6,521 bases of DNA, taken from assembly GCA_944358665.1 (NCBI GenBank), contig CALVRP010000029.1:1-6521 (forward strand). Reading direction: 5' to 3'. The notes under the pieces were generated by a model that did no database searches, was not told the origin of the DNA, and worked only from the letters and a program-made list of their open reading frames with translations. Source of the stretch: an uncultured Bacilli bacterium (GTDB lineage Bacteria > Bacillota_I > Bacilli_A > RF39 > UBA660). The position numbers were made by a program, and so were the translations under genes. Shown piece after piece: positions 4,589 through 6,521 of this stretch (within the stretch, counting starts at the first letter, position 1; each line of letters starts with the position of its first letter).

Positions 4589-6521
4589 ATTAGCATTTTT
4601 GAATGTTAAAAAAAGCTTTAAAGATTATTTAATTTATATTATTACGGTAACAATTGCCTTTTCTTTAGTATTTGCTTTTAACTTTATTGCTTTTTCAAAA
4701 GACATACAAGCGCTTTCCGCGATTATGGTAAACTTTAAATATGCGATTGTTTTTGTCAGTCTTATTATAATTTTTGTTATTGGTTGGCTTATTAACTATA
4801 CAATGCGCTTTATGTTTGCTAAACGTAGTAAAGAATTTGGTATGTATATGTTACTTGGAATTGAAAAAAAAGATATTGCCAAAATGTTTCTTTTAGAAAA
4901 TTTACTATTAGGTTTATTTGCCTTTATTTGTTCATTCTTTATTGGTATTGTTTTAAGTAATTTTTTATCAGCAATTATTATGAATATTTTTGAATTACCT
5001 TATCAAATAAAGTTTAATGTAAATAATATGGCGATAATATTATCCGGTGTATATTTTTTAATTATTTATTTGTTTGCACTTTTCCGTAGCTATCGTCGAA
5101 TTAAAAAAATGAGAATATATAATTTACTTTACTTAGATAAGACTAATGAAAAAAGAATGTTTAAACATCGTAAACTTAAAAACATTTTATTTGTTGTTTT
5201 TCTTATTTTAGGTATAGCTGGTTTATTTGTTTGTGATTATGCATTTAAGAACTCAGATACACCAAGAATGATGATTTATTTATTAGTAGCTTTTATATTA
5301 CTTTTAGTAAGTATATATGGTTTAACATTTACAATTACAGATTTTATTTTAGCTATTGTTTTAAAAAATAAAAAGATAAAATATCAAAAAGATAATTTGT
5401 TTGTTTTTCGTAATCTTTATTCTAAGGTAAAAACAATGGGTATGACGATGGGAACTTTATCATTGTTAATAACACTTACTTTAATTACTTCTAATGTATC
5501 TTTTATGATGAAAGATGCTTTCCAGCATCAAATAGATAGTAGTGTTCCTTACGATATTATTATTGACAATGTTTATTCGGAAGTTAGTGATGGGGCAACG
5601 GGTCCAATGGATTTTCGTGATAAATTAGATGACTATCTAGCTTATATAAATGATCATTATACGGTAGAAGATGAACTTAAATATAATGTTTATACCGAAA
5701 GAAGTACTAAAATATATAATGAAATAGATGATTTGGGAGTTACTGGGTATATAAGGTTTGATGCTTATATAAGAGAAAGCGATTATAATAAACTTTTAAA
5801 AATGTTAGGAAGAGAGCAAGTTAATTTAAAAAATGATGAATACTATATTCATGGTAATCAAGACTTAAGAAAACAATTAACAAAAGCTGTTAACAATAAT
5901 CCACAAGTAACAATAAATGGTTATACATTAAATGCTAAAGATTTTACAACAAAAGATTTTGTTACTGGTTGGGGAACGGGAAGCTCTTACTTTATAATTA
6001 TTCCAGATGAGGTAGCCGATGGAATGAAAATTTTAAATACGATAGTAGCGATTAATACTAAGGAAGAGACAACTGAAGATTTTTATTATCAAATAAGTGA
6101 AGATGTTGGAAAATTAGTATTAGAAGGTGAATATGAAGGAGAAACTTATTATTATGAAATAGATGCTTTAAAAGTTCGCGGTGATTTTCTAGCACAAAAT
6201 AGAAGTGCTTTAACAATGTTTTCTTTCTCTTTAATTTATTTAGCCTTTATTTTCACGGCCGTTGTTGGAACTATTATTGCGATTCAAACTTTAAGTGATA
6301 GTGCGAAATATAAATTTCGTTATCAAGTTTTAAGAAAAATTGGAGTTAGTAATCATGATATTAATAAAACAGTTTTTAAACAAACTTCATTTAACTTTTT
6401 ATTACCTTTGGTATTTCCAACGATTATTACGATTTTTACGGCGATTTCAATCAATAGATTACTAGGCCCAGTTATGACCAGTGAATACTCTTATATTTAT
6501 ACAACTATTACTAGCTTTGTG
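4578..6521 (+). CDS. BceB-type FtsX-like ABC permease (3' end outside window)
   Basis: The reading frame is open for 648 codons to the window edge with no stop. The N-terminal FtsX block shows a transmembrane helix (about 18-40), a second (56-75), the cytoplasmic coupling region RSKEFGMYMLLGIEKKDI (83-100), and helices at about 105-135 and 152-170. Further helices lie near 203-220, 232-262 and 290-310. A hydrophilic domain of about 230 residues (313-545) follows, placed outside as in BceB, where it senses peptide or the lipid-II-peptide complex. A second FtsX block begins near 546, with YQVLRKIGVSNHDINK (582-597). BceB proteins are usually around 650 residues, so only the last helix or so should be missing. 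ATG 4578 has AGGAGGAG (4561-4568) nine bases upstream; in-frame ATG 4569 abuts that site. It overlaps the ATPase gene by 11 bases. No histidine kinase or regulator gene is in view. Confidence 0.9.
   Translation, partial: MPVKLAFLNVKKSFKDYLIYIITVTIAFSLVFAFNFIAFSKDIQALSAIMVNFKYAIVFVSLIIIFVIGWLINYTMRFMFAKRSKEFGMYMLLGIEKKDIAKMFLLENLLLGLFAFICSFFIGIVLSNFLSAIIMNIFELPYQIKFNVNNMAIILSGVYFLIIYLFALFRSYRRIKKMRIYNLLYLDKTNEKRMFKHRKLKNILFVVFLILGIAGLFVCDYAFKNSDTPRMMIYLLVAFILLLVSIYGLTFTITDFILAIVLKNKKIKYQKDNLFVFRNLYSKVKTMGMTMGTLSLLITLTLITSNVSFMMKDAFQHQIDSSVPYDIIIDNVYSEVSDGATGPMDFRDKLDDYLAYINDHYTVEDELKYNVYTERSTKIYNEIDDLGVTGYIRFDAYIRESDYNKLLKMLGREQVNLKNDEYYIHGNQDLRKQLTKAVNNNPQVTINGYTLNAKDFTTKDFVTGWGTGSSYFIIIPDEVADGMKILNTIVAINTKEETTEDFYYQISEDVGKLVLEGEYEGETYYYEIDALKVRGDFLAQNRSALTMFSFSLIYLAFIFTAVVGTIIAIQTLSDSAKYKFRYQVLRKIGVSNHDINKTVFKQTSFNFLLPLVFPTIITIFTAISINRLLGPVMTSEYSYIYTTITSFV

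Noticed and set aside
1..6521. CRISPR array, insertion sequence or prophage structural genes
   Set aside because: No regularly spaced direct repeats, transposase motifs, target-site duplications or phage structural or integrase genes are visible. The BRO-N protein alone is not enough to call a prophage.

Overview
The window is strongly AT-rich, with tightly spaced genes, AGGAGG-type ribosome binding sites, sigma-A-like promoters and hairpin-plus-T-run terminators. This fits a low-GC Gram-positive (Bacillota), probably a gut-type Bacilli or Clostridia lineage. The dehydrogenase gene ends in TGA and tryptophan is encoded by TGG, so the standard code is used rather than the mycoplasma code. I cannot name a species.

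Left to right: the 3' half of a tRNA (probably tRNA-Trp) and its terminator; a zinc-dependent medium-chain dehydrogenase with a TTG start and its own terminator; a BRO-N/DinD-like protein whose promoter holds a near-consensus LexA (SOS) operator in the -35/-10 spacer; on the minus strand, an FkbM-family methyltransferase sharing one bidirectional terminator with the BRO-N gene; a small XRE-type DNA-binding protein; about 250 bases that look intergenic but hold a decayed fragment of a DinD-type gene carrying a 30-bp perfect palindrome; and an operon of a 40-residue membrane protein, an ABC ATPase and a BceB-type permease that runs off the right edge.

Two systems stand out. The first is DNA-damage biology: a BRO-N protein of DinD-like architecture under a LexA-type operator, plus the remnant of a second DinD-type gene about 1.3 kb downstream. 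Both carry long perfect inverted repeats over the equivalent stretch of protein. The second is a BceAB-type antimicrobial peptide sensing and detoxification transporter. Its promoter lacks a good -35 but has an exact match to the BceR-class operator (TNACA-N4-TGTAA) at about -42, so it is probably switched on by a BceRS-like two-component system not present in this window. A previously unrecognised 40-residue single-span membrane protein is the first gene of that operon.

All family assignments come from reading motifs by eye. No database search was run.
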